Below, piece after piece: positions 1-6,990 of a DNA stretch of 17,210 bases. A model generated the notes under the pieces. The model was given only the letters and a program-made list of their open reading frames with translations. It had not been told where the DNA came from and ran no database searches. Origin of the DNA: Candidatus Altimarinota bacterium (GTDB taxonomy: Bacteria; Patescibacteriota; Gracilibacteria; BD1-5; UBA2023); the NCBI GenBank assembly GCA_008015855.1, contig SSGK01000039.1, positions 1-17,210 of the forward strand, in the 5' to 3' direction. A program made the position numbers and the translations under genes. Every line of letters begins with the position of its first letter. The first letter of the stretch is position 1.

Positions 1-273
1 GCACATATCGCCGCATACGAATACTTACAACCAGGATATTGTCCGATCAATATCGGCACAGGAAGAGGCACCAGTGTACTCGAGATGATAGCGATGGTAG
101 AACGAGTATCATGAAAGCATATACCATACGATATCGTTGCTCGACGCTCAGGAGATATCGCTACCTGTTATGCACTTCCAGAAAAAGCAGAAGAGCTCCT
201 CGGTTGGAAGGCAAAGGTGTCAATCGAGGAATCGATACAAAATGCTTGGCGTTTTATAAATGCAGGAAAATAA
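1..273 (+). CDS. galE: UDP-glucose 4-epimerase, C-terminal part (5' end outside window)
   Basis: The reading frame is open from base 1 and ends at TAA 271-273, leaving about 90 C-terminal residues. The tail matches the GalE/extended short-chain dehydrogenase pattern: NIGTGRGTSVLEMI, then IPYDIVARRSGDIA, then the closing LGWKA...A-W-R-F segment. GalE interconverts UDP-glucose and UDP-galactose with bound NAD in the cytoplasm. The NAD-binding N terminus and catalytic Tyr-x-x-x-Lys lie outside the window. An in-frame TGA at 112-114 (residue 38 of the visible part) sits where the family has Gly in 'VSGK-IPY', so it is read as glycine. Related nucleotide-sugar epimerases are possible, but the RRSGDIA and LGWKA motifs favour GalE. 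murB follows 57 bases downstream on the same strand. Confidence 0.88.
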
Positions 274-290
274 TTTTCTTGCATTTTTTC

Positions 291-317
291 TTGGTTGCGA
301 TATGGTACATGTATACT
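291..317 (+). promoter_or_regulatory. Possible promoter of murB
   Basis: A TATACT -10-like hexamer lies at 312-317, with a weak TTGGTT at 291-296 (15-base spacer). Transcription would start near 324, only about 7 bases before the murB ATG, giving a nearly leaderless mRNA. The -35 box and spacing are poor. The alternative is read-through from galE. Confidence 0.3.
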
Positions 318-330
318 AACTTTTGCCTCT

Positions 331-1218
331 ATGACTCCATCATGCCTCATAGCAGACTACGACGTAACAGGACTCTCTGCATTTCATACAGAAGCGAAAG
401 TTGATTATTTTTATGAGATTCAAGACTTGAGTGATGTGCGAGCATTGCACGAGATATACGAATTTTCTATCCATAAGCATCTTCCGATTATACTGATTGG
501 CCGAGGGACGAATTTTCTCTTTGCCTTCAAGCGATTTCATGGGATTCTCATCAAGATGAATCTCCGTGGATATAATATGAATGGAGATATATTGACCGTG
601 AGTGCGGGTGAGCTCGTGTCTCTCGTCTCTCAGAAGGTATATACCGAACACAATAATCCGAGACTCATGTCATGGGTATGACTTCCTGGTACGTGGGGTG
701 GAGCGATTGCCGGAAATGCGGGGTGTTTCGGGCTCGAGACCAAGGATTTTCTCATTGATGTGGAAGTCTATGATATGGTAAAATGAGTTCATGAGACACT
801 CACCGCGGCTCAGTGCGCCTTCATATATCGTGGAAGCAAACTCAAAGCACAAGCACAGAGGATTATATTGTCCGCTCGTTTTGACCTCTCTCGTATCGGT
901 GAAAATACCTATAATAGCATGTCTCTCCCAGAGTTCATGTCGATACGTCGGGAGAAGCAACCAACAGGATATACGTGTGGATCATTTTTTAAAAATCCCC
1001 CTGGTGAAAGTGCTGGACGCTTGATTGATGCGGCAGGACTCAAGGGAACACGTATGGGATGAGTGAAGATATCAGAACAACACGCCAATTTCTTTATCAA
1101 TGATGAAAAAGGAGGATACGATGATATCCTGGCCCTCAGAGACCTCGCTCGAAAGTGTGTCCGTGAGAAATTCGGTATCGAACTAGAAGAGGAAGTACGA
1201 ATCATACAAGCAAAATAA
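331..1218 (+). CDS. murB: UDP-N-acetylenolpyruvoylglucosamine reductase MurB (TGA read as Gly)
   Basis: MurB is a cytoplasmic FAD/NADPH enzyme that reduces UDP-GlcNAc-enolpyruvate to UDP-MurNAc, the second committed step of peptidoglycan synthesis. With TGA as Gly the frame gives 295 aa, a normal length. An FAD-binding domain holds LIGRGTNFLF and, near residue 117, WV-(TGA)-LPGTWGGAIAGNAG. The C-terminal domain carries CGSFFKNP with the proton-donor Ser at about 218, and MG-(TGA)-VKISEQHANFFIN near residue 244. In-frame TGAs are at 679-681, 784-786 and 1060-1062; the first and third replace glycines conserved in MurB. ATG 331 is chosen because homology begins a few residues later; a TTG at 295 is also in frame. 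No Shine-Dalgarno is visible. Under the standard code the gene would look like three pieces. Confidence 0.95.
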
Positions 1219-1246
1219 AAAAGGATTGGGTTACCAATCCTTTTTT
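1217..1246. terminator. Bidirectional hairpin terminator between murB and the TPR gene
   Basis: A perfect 13-bp inverted repeat (left arm 1217-1229, loop GTTA 1230-1233, right arm 1234-1246) has A6 on one side and T6 on the other, so it can act as an intrinsic terminator for both convergent transcripts. It overlaps the last bases of both genes: the murB TAA enters the left arm, and the TAA of the minus-strand gene is in the loop. Confidence 0.9.
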
Positions 1247-2109
1247 CCATCATCCATCGGAGAGAAGCCAGACATCTCTTCAAAGAGTTGTCGCATCTGT
1301 TCTTCAGCACTCATCGTCTCTGTCTTTGCATCGTAACTCGTGAATTCGTCTTGTTGTTTCTGGAGGCGCATGAGCTGTTGAATATATGCTTCGATAGCAC
1401 GTTGTTCTTCTTCGGTGAGAGGCTTTGCTGCATCTCATCCGTTCGATCCGAGAGAGAAATTATTACCACTTCCGGTCTGCTGTCATGCTCCGCTTCATGA
1501 TTCGGTTCATGAGCTATTTTTTTCATCTTGTTGTGTCGAGCCAGTATCACTTTTTTCTCATCCACTGCCAGTTTCATTCTTTCCACTGCCAGTATTTTGA
1601 GTATCTTTTTCATCACTCTTTCAGCCACTGCCACTCTCGTTCGGCGAAGGTTGCTTGAGGAGTTCTTTGAGCTTTTCCTCTACGAAGCGATAGTTTTTCT
1701 CTACATCGGGATTCTTCTCGATCTGATAGGAGCCCGTATATGCTTCGAGCGATGCTCGATAGGCAGAAATCTTTTTTTCTGTATCTGTCTCACCACTTCC
1801 GATAGTGTACATGATATCGCCGAGGAGGTATCGCGTGTAGTGCTCTAATTTTCCTGTTCCTGTTGTATAAGGAGTAATCTTCTCTTTTGCTTCTTCGAGT
1901 TTTCCAGTGTTGTAGAGGTTCTTAGCTTCATAATATGCGCTTGCTTCCAGATTTACCTGTCATCCTATCCTTCCAAGGAGGGTATGGAAAATGGGGAATC
2001 CTGTTTTTTCAGAGAGGAGGTTCAAGGTACTGCCGACGATACTCTGAAAATTCACTATAAGAATAATGATGAGTGAAAGTGCGAAGATGATACTACTCTG
2101 CTTTATCAT
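1231..2109 (-). CDS. TPR-type membrane-anchored protein, BatC-like (TGA read as Gly)
   Basis: The 292-aa protein starts at ATG 2109 and stops at TAA 1231-1233. It has an N-terminal membrane segment (about residues 6-24, rich in Ile/Leu). A helical region follows (about 50-165, including YYEAKNLYNTGKLEEAKEKI) that looks like tetratricopeptide repeats. Then comes a Gly/Ser/Thr/Glu-rich linker (about 160-230), then a charged Gln/Glu-rich helix ending in KKDW. A TPR protein with a polar linker and a terminal 'KDW' is typical of BatC in the Bat aerotolerance operons, and it lies directly after a VWA gene, overlapping its end by 17 bases. It probably works with that VWA protein at the cell surface; the exact role is unknown. 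Seven in-frame TGAs (1435, 1483, 1495, 1507, 1558, 1621, 1960) sit mostly in the Gly-rich linker. No Shine-Dalgarno is visible. Confidence 0.85.
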
Positions 2110-2998
2110 ATCGAGGAAAAAATATACCAATACTGAGGAATATGAAGGCAAAAAATATCCAGTACGAACGAGTTCAAGGCGGAGTGAATGCAAAAGTCTT
2201 TTTTTGTTCACCATCCGAAAGAGGAATCTCACGTATAATGTCTGATATCTCATCGGTATGTTCGAGGGTCGACTGGGTGGCTCGAAGCGTCGTAGCAAAT
2301 GTGTCTATATTAGTATCGTATCGTCGTGAGATAACCGGTTTTCCTGAGAACATCTTGACCGACGGATTTCCGAAGAGATCAGTTCCAGTTGGTATCTGTC
2401 ATCATTCTTTTGATCCTATACCGATAATATGCCAACGAATAGAGGGGTATCGAGGCAGGGAAGAGAGCTTCTCGATATCTCATTCTTCTCATCCATCCGT
2501 CAGGACAATCGCGGTAATAGGGGTATTATTCCAACCAGAGGCATAGAGCGTCTCGATCATCTGTGCCATATTGGTCATATTACTTCCTCATTGATAGTTG
2601 GCATTTCCGAGTCCATTCAAGAGATTGAGGATAGTCTCATGCGCATTGGTAATCGGGGCTACGATGCGAGGATTACTATTGAATGCGAAGAGTCCGTATG
2701 AGTATTCTGGGTAGGTCTGAATCATTTCTTTAATCACTTCTTTTGCTGCTTGGAATCGATTGATCGCACCATCCTTGTACCCAACATCCGGAACTGCCAT
2801 CGAGAGAGAATTATCGATAATCGGAACAATGACTCGATCCATATGATTGGTCTCAGGGATATCGCTCGGAGCAAGGAGCGCCCCGATGACACAGAAAAAC
2901 CCGAATAAAAATGATATTCGGGAAATGAGCGTCTTTCGCTCGTTTCGTATGAGGGTACTTCTTCGGATGTGTTCGAATGGAGATTTTCTCATATCCAT
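2093..2998 (-). CDS. Von Willebrand factor A domain membrane protein, BatA/BatB-like (TGA read as Gly)
   Basis: The 301-aa protein starts at ATG 2998 and ends at TAG 2093-2095. One membrane segment lies at about residues 27-43 and another at the C terminus (WIFFAFIFLSIGIFF), with a VWA domain between. The MIDAS metal site is complete: D62-x-S64-x-S66 (DNSLS), Thr142 in GSNMTN, and Asp168 in VLTDGG. BatA/BatB-type proteins have this membrane-VWA-membrane plan and are encoded with TPR partners, as here. They are linked to stress tolerance, envelope integrity and protein interactions rather than catalysis. Six in-frame TGAs include the glycine after Gln136, the second Gly of TDGG, and a tandem TGA-TGA read as Gly-Gly. 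The upstream gene ends 30 bases before this start, and the next gene overlaps, so the three are probably one operon. Confidence 0.9.
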
Positions 2999-3028
2999 AT
3001 ACTATCGAACAAGTTCCGAAACTCAATC

Positions 3029-4195
3029 TTATTTCTCTTTTTTTTGCACGCTTTCATTTATCGAAAAATGAGGCATGAGTTCTTTTACGATATGAGAACG
3101 ACCATTTACGGGTTTTGGAGTTTTTACGAGGGTATTCCATTCTTTTTCGATGTGATTCGAGAGGAGTGCACTCATGCCAAATTCCGGTGGTACATGAGTA
3201 TCGATATATTCATTGTATTCATAGAGTTCTTTCCCTTCTTTTCGCGCCCATTCACAGAGGCTATAGAATGACTTTCGCGAGATGGTTGCCTGCATTTTTC
3301 CAGTGAGTGCACCGGTGATAATAGCAGTGATTCGAGATTCTGGAGTTGTGAGAGTATTATTTAGGAATAGGCTATTCCATTCTACAAATGGATCACTCTC
3401 CTCGAGTCTTCCCGCGAAAAGGTCTTCATTTTTTGCATTGCGTGTTCGTTCATTGAAGTCTCCGAGTAATCCCTTCATACATTCATAGAAACTGTATTTT
3501 TTTACGAGTGTTGGGTACTTGCTTGAGAGGGTGGAGAGGAGGAGTTCCCAGTTTTCACGCCAGTATTCTCCGAGTTCTATCATGGTGAGTGCTTCTGATA
3601 TGAGAGTTCTTCCTGTGATAATGATCGGGAAAATATCCTGAATAACATCTTCATAATCCGTATCTTCGAGTCCTCCTATTTTTGCGAGTTCTCGAGCGAA
3701 TTCCTTTTCTTCACGATTATTGATACGTTCCGTATATTGACCCTGATACTTTCGGATATTTCCTCATTCTGACCAAGGAATAGGTTTTTCAAAGAGATGA
3801 TAGGTTGCCTTCGTTGCTTCATCGAGTGGGGTAAATTCATTGACTGCGAGACGTCCGAGTTCTTTGATGAGAAATGATCCTCCCTTGGATAATTCGAGGA
3901 TACTTCGGCTCTGTGCGATAAGATTCATAGCAGCTTCGAGATCTCATTCGCTCTCGTTTTCAAGATAGAGAGAGATGAGAGAGATGAATCGTCTTTGTGC
4001 TGCCTCCACTCATCCGCGCATGTGTGGATTCTCAAATGTCTGTGCAATCTGGATAATACCCTTTGGTCCATCACGGAGGATCTGTTCAATTTTTTCCCGC
4101 GTAATAATACCCCTCTTTGCACCCTCGCTCATAGCGAGTTCAAAGAAAGAAAGGGAAGATCTATTATCGTGAAGTTGAAGAGATTGGCGTGACAT
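3029..4195 (-). CDS. Hypothetical 388-aa helical protein, first gene of the VWA/TPR operon
   Basis: ATG 4195 to TAA 3029-3031. I do not recognise the family. The protein appears almost wholly helical and soluble, with no signal peptide or membrane segment, and is rich in charged and aromatic residues (e.g. GEYWRENWELLLSTL and KKYSFYECMKGLLGDF). Three in-frame TGAs (4010-4012, 3944-3946, 3764-3766) are read as Gly, which joins an otherwise broken frame; no TAA or TAG occurs inside. It sits directly upstream of the VWA and TPR genes with a 30-base gap, so a shared function is likely. In many Bat operons this place holds a MoxR ATPase or DUF58 protein. This sequence has no Walker motif, so it is neither of those by eye. 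No Shine-Dalgarno is visible. Confidence 0.75.
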
Positions 4196-4207
4196 GAAAA
4201 AAGAAAA

Positions 4208-4239
4208 AATATAGAAAGAAAAAAAGATACTCTAGTCAA
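4208..4239 (-). promoter_or_regulatory. Possible promoter of the 388-aa/VWA/TPR operon
   Basis: On the minus strand TTGACT (4234-4239) is followed by TATATT (4208-4213). The 20-base spacer is longer than ideal. Transcription would begin about 6 bases before ATG 4195, again nearly leaderless, and no Shine-Dalgarno is present. Confidence 0.35.
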
Positions 4240-4270
4240 ATGATCGAACGGATTCGATTGCTTGATGGAG

Positions 4271-4292
4271 GGGCTGTCTTGTGAGACAGCCC
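4271..4292 (-). terminator. GC-rich hairpin downstream of the J-domain cassette, possible terminator
   Basis: A perfect 9-bp inverted repeat (GGGCTGTCT / AGACAGCCC, loop TGTG) lies 17 bases after the stop of the 238-aa gene. It has no T-run on the minus strand, so it may be a transcript-end or mRNA-stabilising hairpin rather than a classical intrinsic terminator. It is unlike the A/T-flanked terminators elsewhere in the window. A near-direct repeat of TCTTGGTGAGAC lies beside it (4277-4287 and 4296-4307). Confidence 0.5.
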
Positions 4293-4308
4293 AACTCTTG
4301 GTGAGACG

Positions 4309-5025
4309 TTAGAGAGCCGACATTTCGTCTGCCTCAGACATCTCGATGACACTCGGGAGGAGGTCCTCCAACTTCGGATTCATGTTCTTGATTTTCTCGA
4401 ACAATCCGCCGAAATTGTTTTTCACGATGGTGAGGAGATGGTCCCAATCACCCTCGTTGTAGACGTATGCTTCTGTCACTTCCGTGACATCACCTTCCTC
4501 GTCATCACTGACTTCATCAGCCTGAGCAAGCGGGTCAGGGGTATTTTCCTGAACCGGCTTGTCGAGAAGACGTTGCCATTCATGTTCACGCGCCCACCAG
4601 ACAAAGAGAAGTGTTGCCACTTCATCTCCATCGATTGCCTTGAGGAACTTGGATGCATCGGCACCATGAACATCCTTGTGGTTTTGTCGCATGACAACAC
4701 CGACAAAGAGTTCATTCAGTTCGAGGGCTGCATGGAGCGGATTGATGCTATTGCTCCATGTTTTCGGAACCTCCTTCAGCGCCGTGAGGAACTGTGCGGG
4801 GGTTACGAGGTGGCCAACGATGGCTGATGGCTGAGTAGCCGTCCCAACCAGAATCCGACCGAGGTCAGCAGGCGGAACGTTATCCAGTGCACTCATGAGC
4901 GCTTTATCGCCGTGCTTATCAGCAATGGCGACGAGTGCTTTTTGTGCGTTTCGTGCATCACCTACTTTGACGAGAGCCGAAGCTTCGTCAATCTTGGTTA
5001 CAACAAGTGCGTTCGGTTTTTTCAT
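4309..5025 (-). CDS. Hypothetical 238-aa acidic protein, last gene of the J-domain cassette
   Basis: ATG 5025 to TAA 4309-4311, preceded by a strong Shine-Dalgarno (AGGGAG about 7 bases before ATG). I do not recognise the family. The N-terminal two thirds look helical (KIDEASALVKVGDARNAQKA, DNVPPADLGRILVG). A very acidic segment follows (residues about 170-187, ADEVSDDEEGDVTEVTE), then a short helical C-terminal part. There is no signal peptide or membrane segment. All 12 glycines use GGN codons and none TGA, unlike neighbouring genes. Two sampled 60-base lines are about 53% GC, against about 40-45% in sampled flanks. It lies 18 bases after the 134-aa gene. A partner or substrate of the J-domain protein is possible; that is inference from position only. 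Confidence 0.8.
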   Translation of the reverse strand: MKKPNALVVTKIDEASALVKVGDARNAQKALVAIADKHGDKALMSALDNVPPADLGRILVGTATQPSAIVGHLVTPAQFLTALKEVPKTWSNSINPLHAALELNELFVGVVMRQNHKDVHGADASKFLKAIDGDEVATLLFVWWAREHEWQRLLDKPVQENTPDPLAQADEVSDDEEGDVTEVTEAYVYNEGDWDHLLTIVKNNFGGLFEKIKNMNPKLEDLLPSVIEMSEADEMSAL

Positions 5026-5043
5026 CTTTTTCTCCCTATTGAT

Positions 5044-5448
5044 TTAGATGGAAATGCGTCCCTCATTCTGGCGTGCCCACTCAAGGCCGGCAGCCATCAC
5101 GAGGAATTCGTCTTTTGCTTGTGAAACGATGCCTTGAGCTCCTTTCGGAATGGCAACGCGATGAGAGATGTCACTCCATTTCGGGAGTGTCTTTTTGCAA
5201 CACAGAATGATGTGTTTGCCGACGTCATCGGGCACTTTCATGCCGAAGAAGGCGGCGGTTGCCATTTCGGGGTGCTTCACGGAAATCGGGGCAATCGCTC
5301 CGAAGTTCGTGCGGCGTTCGTCGATATGCGTGTTGAGCGCATGTTTGGAACCGCCCTTGGAATCGCTTCCCAGGTACGAAATCTCCGCGAGGTAATCGCG
5401 AATGATGGGTTGAAAAAGAGCGGAAGGGGTGAGTTTTGCTTGGCTCAT
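5044..5448 (-). CDS. Hypothetical 134-aa protein, middle gene of the J-domain cassette
   Basis: ATG 5448 to TAA 5044-5046, preceded by AGGAGAT, a strong Shine-Dalgarno. I do not recognise the family. It is a small soluble, mixed-composition protein with a Cys-Cys pair (HIILCCKKTLPKW) and a C-terminal helix (KDEFLVMAAGLEWARQNEG). All 10 glycines are GGN. The start codon overlaps the stop of the J-domain gene in an ATGA arrangement, which makes sense only if that TGA terminates translation. One sampled line of this gene is 60% GC. Its function is unknown; co-expression with the two neighbours is strongly implied. Confidence 0.8.
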   Translation of the reverse strand: MSQAKLTPSALFQPIIRDYLAEISYLGSDSKGGSKHALNTHIDERRTNFGAIAPISVKHPEMATAAFFGMKVPDDVGKHIILCCKKTLPKWSDISHRVAIPKGAQGIVSQAKDEFLVMAAGLEWARQNEGRISI

Positions 5449-5741
5449 GATCTATCTCCTATGGTTGTGAGCTGAGTGATGAATGATGTCCAGATTTCAG
5501 TAGCGGTTGCTACTGGGTTATCGAGGACTTCGAGGTTACGAGATTCATCGTATACACGACGTTTCTCAGAATCTGACAAGATTTCATAAGCCTCCTTGAT
5601 ACTTTGGAATCGCTCCTCAGCATCTGGATTTTCAGGATTTCTGTCAGGGTGAAAGCGCATTGCGAGTTTGCGATACGCTTGTTTGATATCCTCGGGTGTC
5701 GCCATAAGCGAGACCCCGAGGACAGCATAGAGGTCTTTCAT
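5445..5741 (-). CDS. Short J-domain (DnaJ-like) protein ending at a TGA stop
   Basis: The 98-aa protein starts at ATG 5741, with GGGAG about 9 bases upstream. Residues 4-65 form a J-domain (LYAVLGV...YRKLAMRF-HPD-RNPENPDAEERF...YEILSD...RRVYD), including the HPD loop that stimulates Hsp70 ATPase. There are no G/F-rich, zinc-finger or C-terminal substrate domains, only a 30-residue tail. It would recruit a cytoplasmic DnaK to a specific client. The frame ends at TGA 5445-5447, which overlaps the next gene's ATG. If TGA were glycine here, the frame would run another 148 codons to TAA 4998-5000, across the whole 134-aa gene and into the 238-aa gene, with no recognisable sequence. I therefore call TGA a stop in this gene. 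Confidence 0.85.
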   Translation of the reverse strand: MKDLYAVLGVSLMATPEDIKQAYRKLAMRFHPDRNPENPDAEERFQSIKEAYEILSDSEKRRVYDESRNLEVLDNPVATATEIWTSFITQLTTIGDRS

Positions 5742-5910
5742 GGATTTCTCCCGAGTGTGTTAAGGTTCAGCGAGGCGAAAGTGATTTACTTCACCTCGTT
5801 TTATGATATTACCCTAGAACAAATAATTGTCAATATAATTTTATAATTTGTCAATAGAGTCTTGAATGCTCGGTGTTTACTTTTCCGCTCTTCTCTATAG
5901 AGTGCCTTAT
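5742..5910. other. Divergent intergenic region
   Basis: It separates the J-domain cassette (minus) from the nucleoside-phosphorylase gene (plus). It holds the TTGACA-based promoter for the cassette and, on the plus strand, a TATAGA box at 5896-5901 about 10 bases before ATG 5911. I see no tRNA or other RNA gene. Confidence 0.5.
5806..5833 (-). promoter_or_regulatory. Sigma-70-type promoter of the J-domain cassette
   Basis: On the minus strand a perfect TTGACA (5828-5833) is followed after 16 bases by TAATAT (5806-5811). A second TTGACA lies exactly 21 bases upstream (5849-5854) within near-identical AT-rich sequence, possibly a second promoter or a two-turn-spaced operator. The implied 5' leader (about 5742-5799) can form an imperfect stem (CGAGG-GAA with TTC-CCTCG, about 5771-5799). 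Confidence 0.6.
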
Positions 5911-6666
5911 ATGAAAACAATTCTTTTCCTTACCGCACATCCAAGCGAACAAAAGGTACTGGCTTCCCATATAAAACAATATTCATTTCCGGGGATACGA
6001 TTCCAATTCGCGAATCTCTGAATGGGGAATTTTCAAGCCCTTGCGTCGTTGATTCGTCTCCTCGAAAAAGAACATGAGACGATTGATTTTGTTGTAAATA
6101 TCGGGCTTGCATGAGTGGTAGATACTTCTTATACAGACTTGTGTTATCAGATAGCACGTATCGTAAGTGCTGCAAATGGTCGTGAGATTCTTCCTCCACA
6201 ACCATTCCATTTTGCCCCGCTCGTGTCGCTCCTCTCGGTAGAAAAAGAAGTGCGTTCGAGAGAATCCATTCTGGAACCACTCGTCGATATGGAATCTTAC
6301 GGTATTGCCTTTGCTCTGGAAAAATATCAGATTCCGTATCTGCTCTTAAAAATACCAGCGGATGATGTCTCAAAGCCTCGCACAAAAGAAATGATGGGAT
6401 TATTTTTGGGTAAATTCTCCATGATTCCATATAACCATCTGATTACAACTATCGAACAATACCTCCAGAGCCTTCCTCCGAGTGACGATCTTATGGATAT
6501 AAAAAAACAGTATCGACTCACTTTTGCGGAACATCAGATATTTCTCTCATACGTTCGTTCGTATGAGGCGATCACTGGAAAAAGTATCCGTGAATTTCTC
6601 GCGCAAGCTGAATGGACGAATAAAAAACACCTTCTCACCACCCTTCATGATACCATCTATTCGTAG
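5911..6666 (+). CDS. Nucleoside phosphorylase/nucleosidase superfamily protein (TGA read as Gly)
   Basis: The 251-aa protein runs from ATG 5911 to TAG 6664-6666. Its features match the purine nucleoside phosphorylase/MTA-SAH nucleosidase/futalosine hydrolase fold. These are an N-terminal beta strand (MKTILFLTAHPSE), a glycine motif NL-G-MGNF (TGA at residue 37), FVVNIGLA-G-VVD (TGA at residue 68; families usually have 'N.G.AG..D'), and VDMESYGIA (Met127-Glu128), where Met/Glu bind the ribose. The enzyme would split the N-glycosidic bond of a nucleoside in the cytoplasm, but the substrate cannot be told; the second half (residues 170-251) is divergent and helical. The 3' end overlaps yidD by 20 bases. 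No Shine-Dalgarno is visible, and TATAGA at 5896-5901 suggests a leaderless mRNA. Confidence 0.82.
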
Positions 6667-6922
6667 GTTTATCCTGCATTCTCTCATCTCGTTGGTTCGT
6701 TGGTATCAGCGATATTTCTCTCCCGATCATTCTCTCTGGGCGAGATCTTTGAATAAGCCACCCTATTGCAAACATATCCCTTCATGCAGTGATTATATGA
6801 TCGAATCACTCGAAAAGAAGGGGATTATAATGGGGATTTTAAAAGGCACCTGGAGAATACTCCGATGCAATCCGTGGTCCAAAGGATGATATGATCCAGT
6901 CATCAAAAATAAGAAAATGTAA
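6647..6922 (+). CDS. yidD: YidD, membrane protein insertion efficiency factor (TGA read as Gly)
   Basis: The 91-aa protein starts at ATG 6647, inside the end of the previous gene, and stops at TAA 6920-6922. It matches YidD: an amphipathic N-terminal helix, LVRWYQRYFSP, a conserved PSCSDYMIESLEKKG, and ILRCNPWSKG-(TGA)-YDPV. In-frame TGA 6887-6889 (residue 81) replaces the second Gly of the family's 'GGYDPVP' end. YidD is a peripheral inner-membrane protein that aids YidC/Sec-dependent membrane insertion. There is an insertion of about nine residues between FSP and the cysteine motif (HSLWARSLNKPP region) compared with usual YidD. The neighbours usual for YidD (rpmH, rnpA, yidC) are absent here. 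Confidence 0.95.
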
Positions 6923-6932
6923 GAGCTGTTTT

Positions 6933-6961
6933 TTGTATTTATAAAAGCATTTCTATACAAT
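6933..6961 (+). promoter_or_regulatory. Possible promoter of the zinc-ribbon membrane protein gene
   Basis: TTGTAT (6933-6938), a 17-base spacer and TACAAT (6956-6961) form a reasonable sigma-70-like promoter. Transcription would begin near 6968. Confidence 0.4.
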
Positions 6962-6988
6962 AAGGGTGATATATTTTATCACTCTTTT
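6962..6988 (+). terminator. Possible intrinsic terminator after yidD
   Basis: A 10-bp stem with one G-U pair (arms 6962-6971 and 6977-6986, loop TATTT) is followed by a few T residues. It sits just before ATG 6991, so it could instead be a hairpin in the leader of the next gene. Confidence 0.5.
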
Positions 6989-6990
6989 AT

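Noticed and set aside
331..1218. murB and other genes as TGA-broken pseudogenes
   Set aside because: Breaks are always TGA, never TAA, TAG or frameshifts, and lie at conserved glycines in many independent genes.
1311..1634. Minus-strand 107-aa frame overlapping the TPR gene end
   Set aside because: It is out of frame with the TPR protein, whose reading with TGA as Gly extends to the terminator and ends in the expected KDW.
4196..4308. tRNA or small RNA gene in the intergenic region
   Set aside because: Only one 9-bp hairpin is present; no cloverleaf arms or TTCGA-type T-loop in a suitable context.
4998..5447. Read-through extension of the J-domain protein as a real domain
   Set aside because: The extension is basic/proline-rich without recognisable structure and overlaps a well-formed gene with its own Shine-Dalgarno; kept only as a testable possibility.
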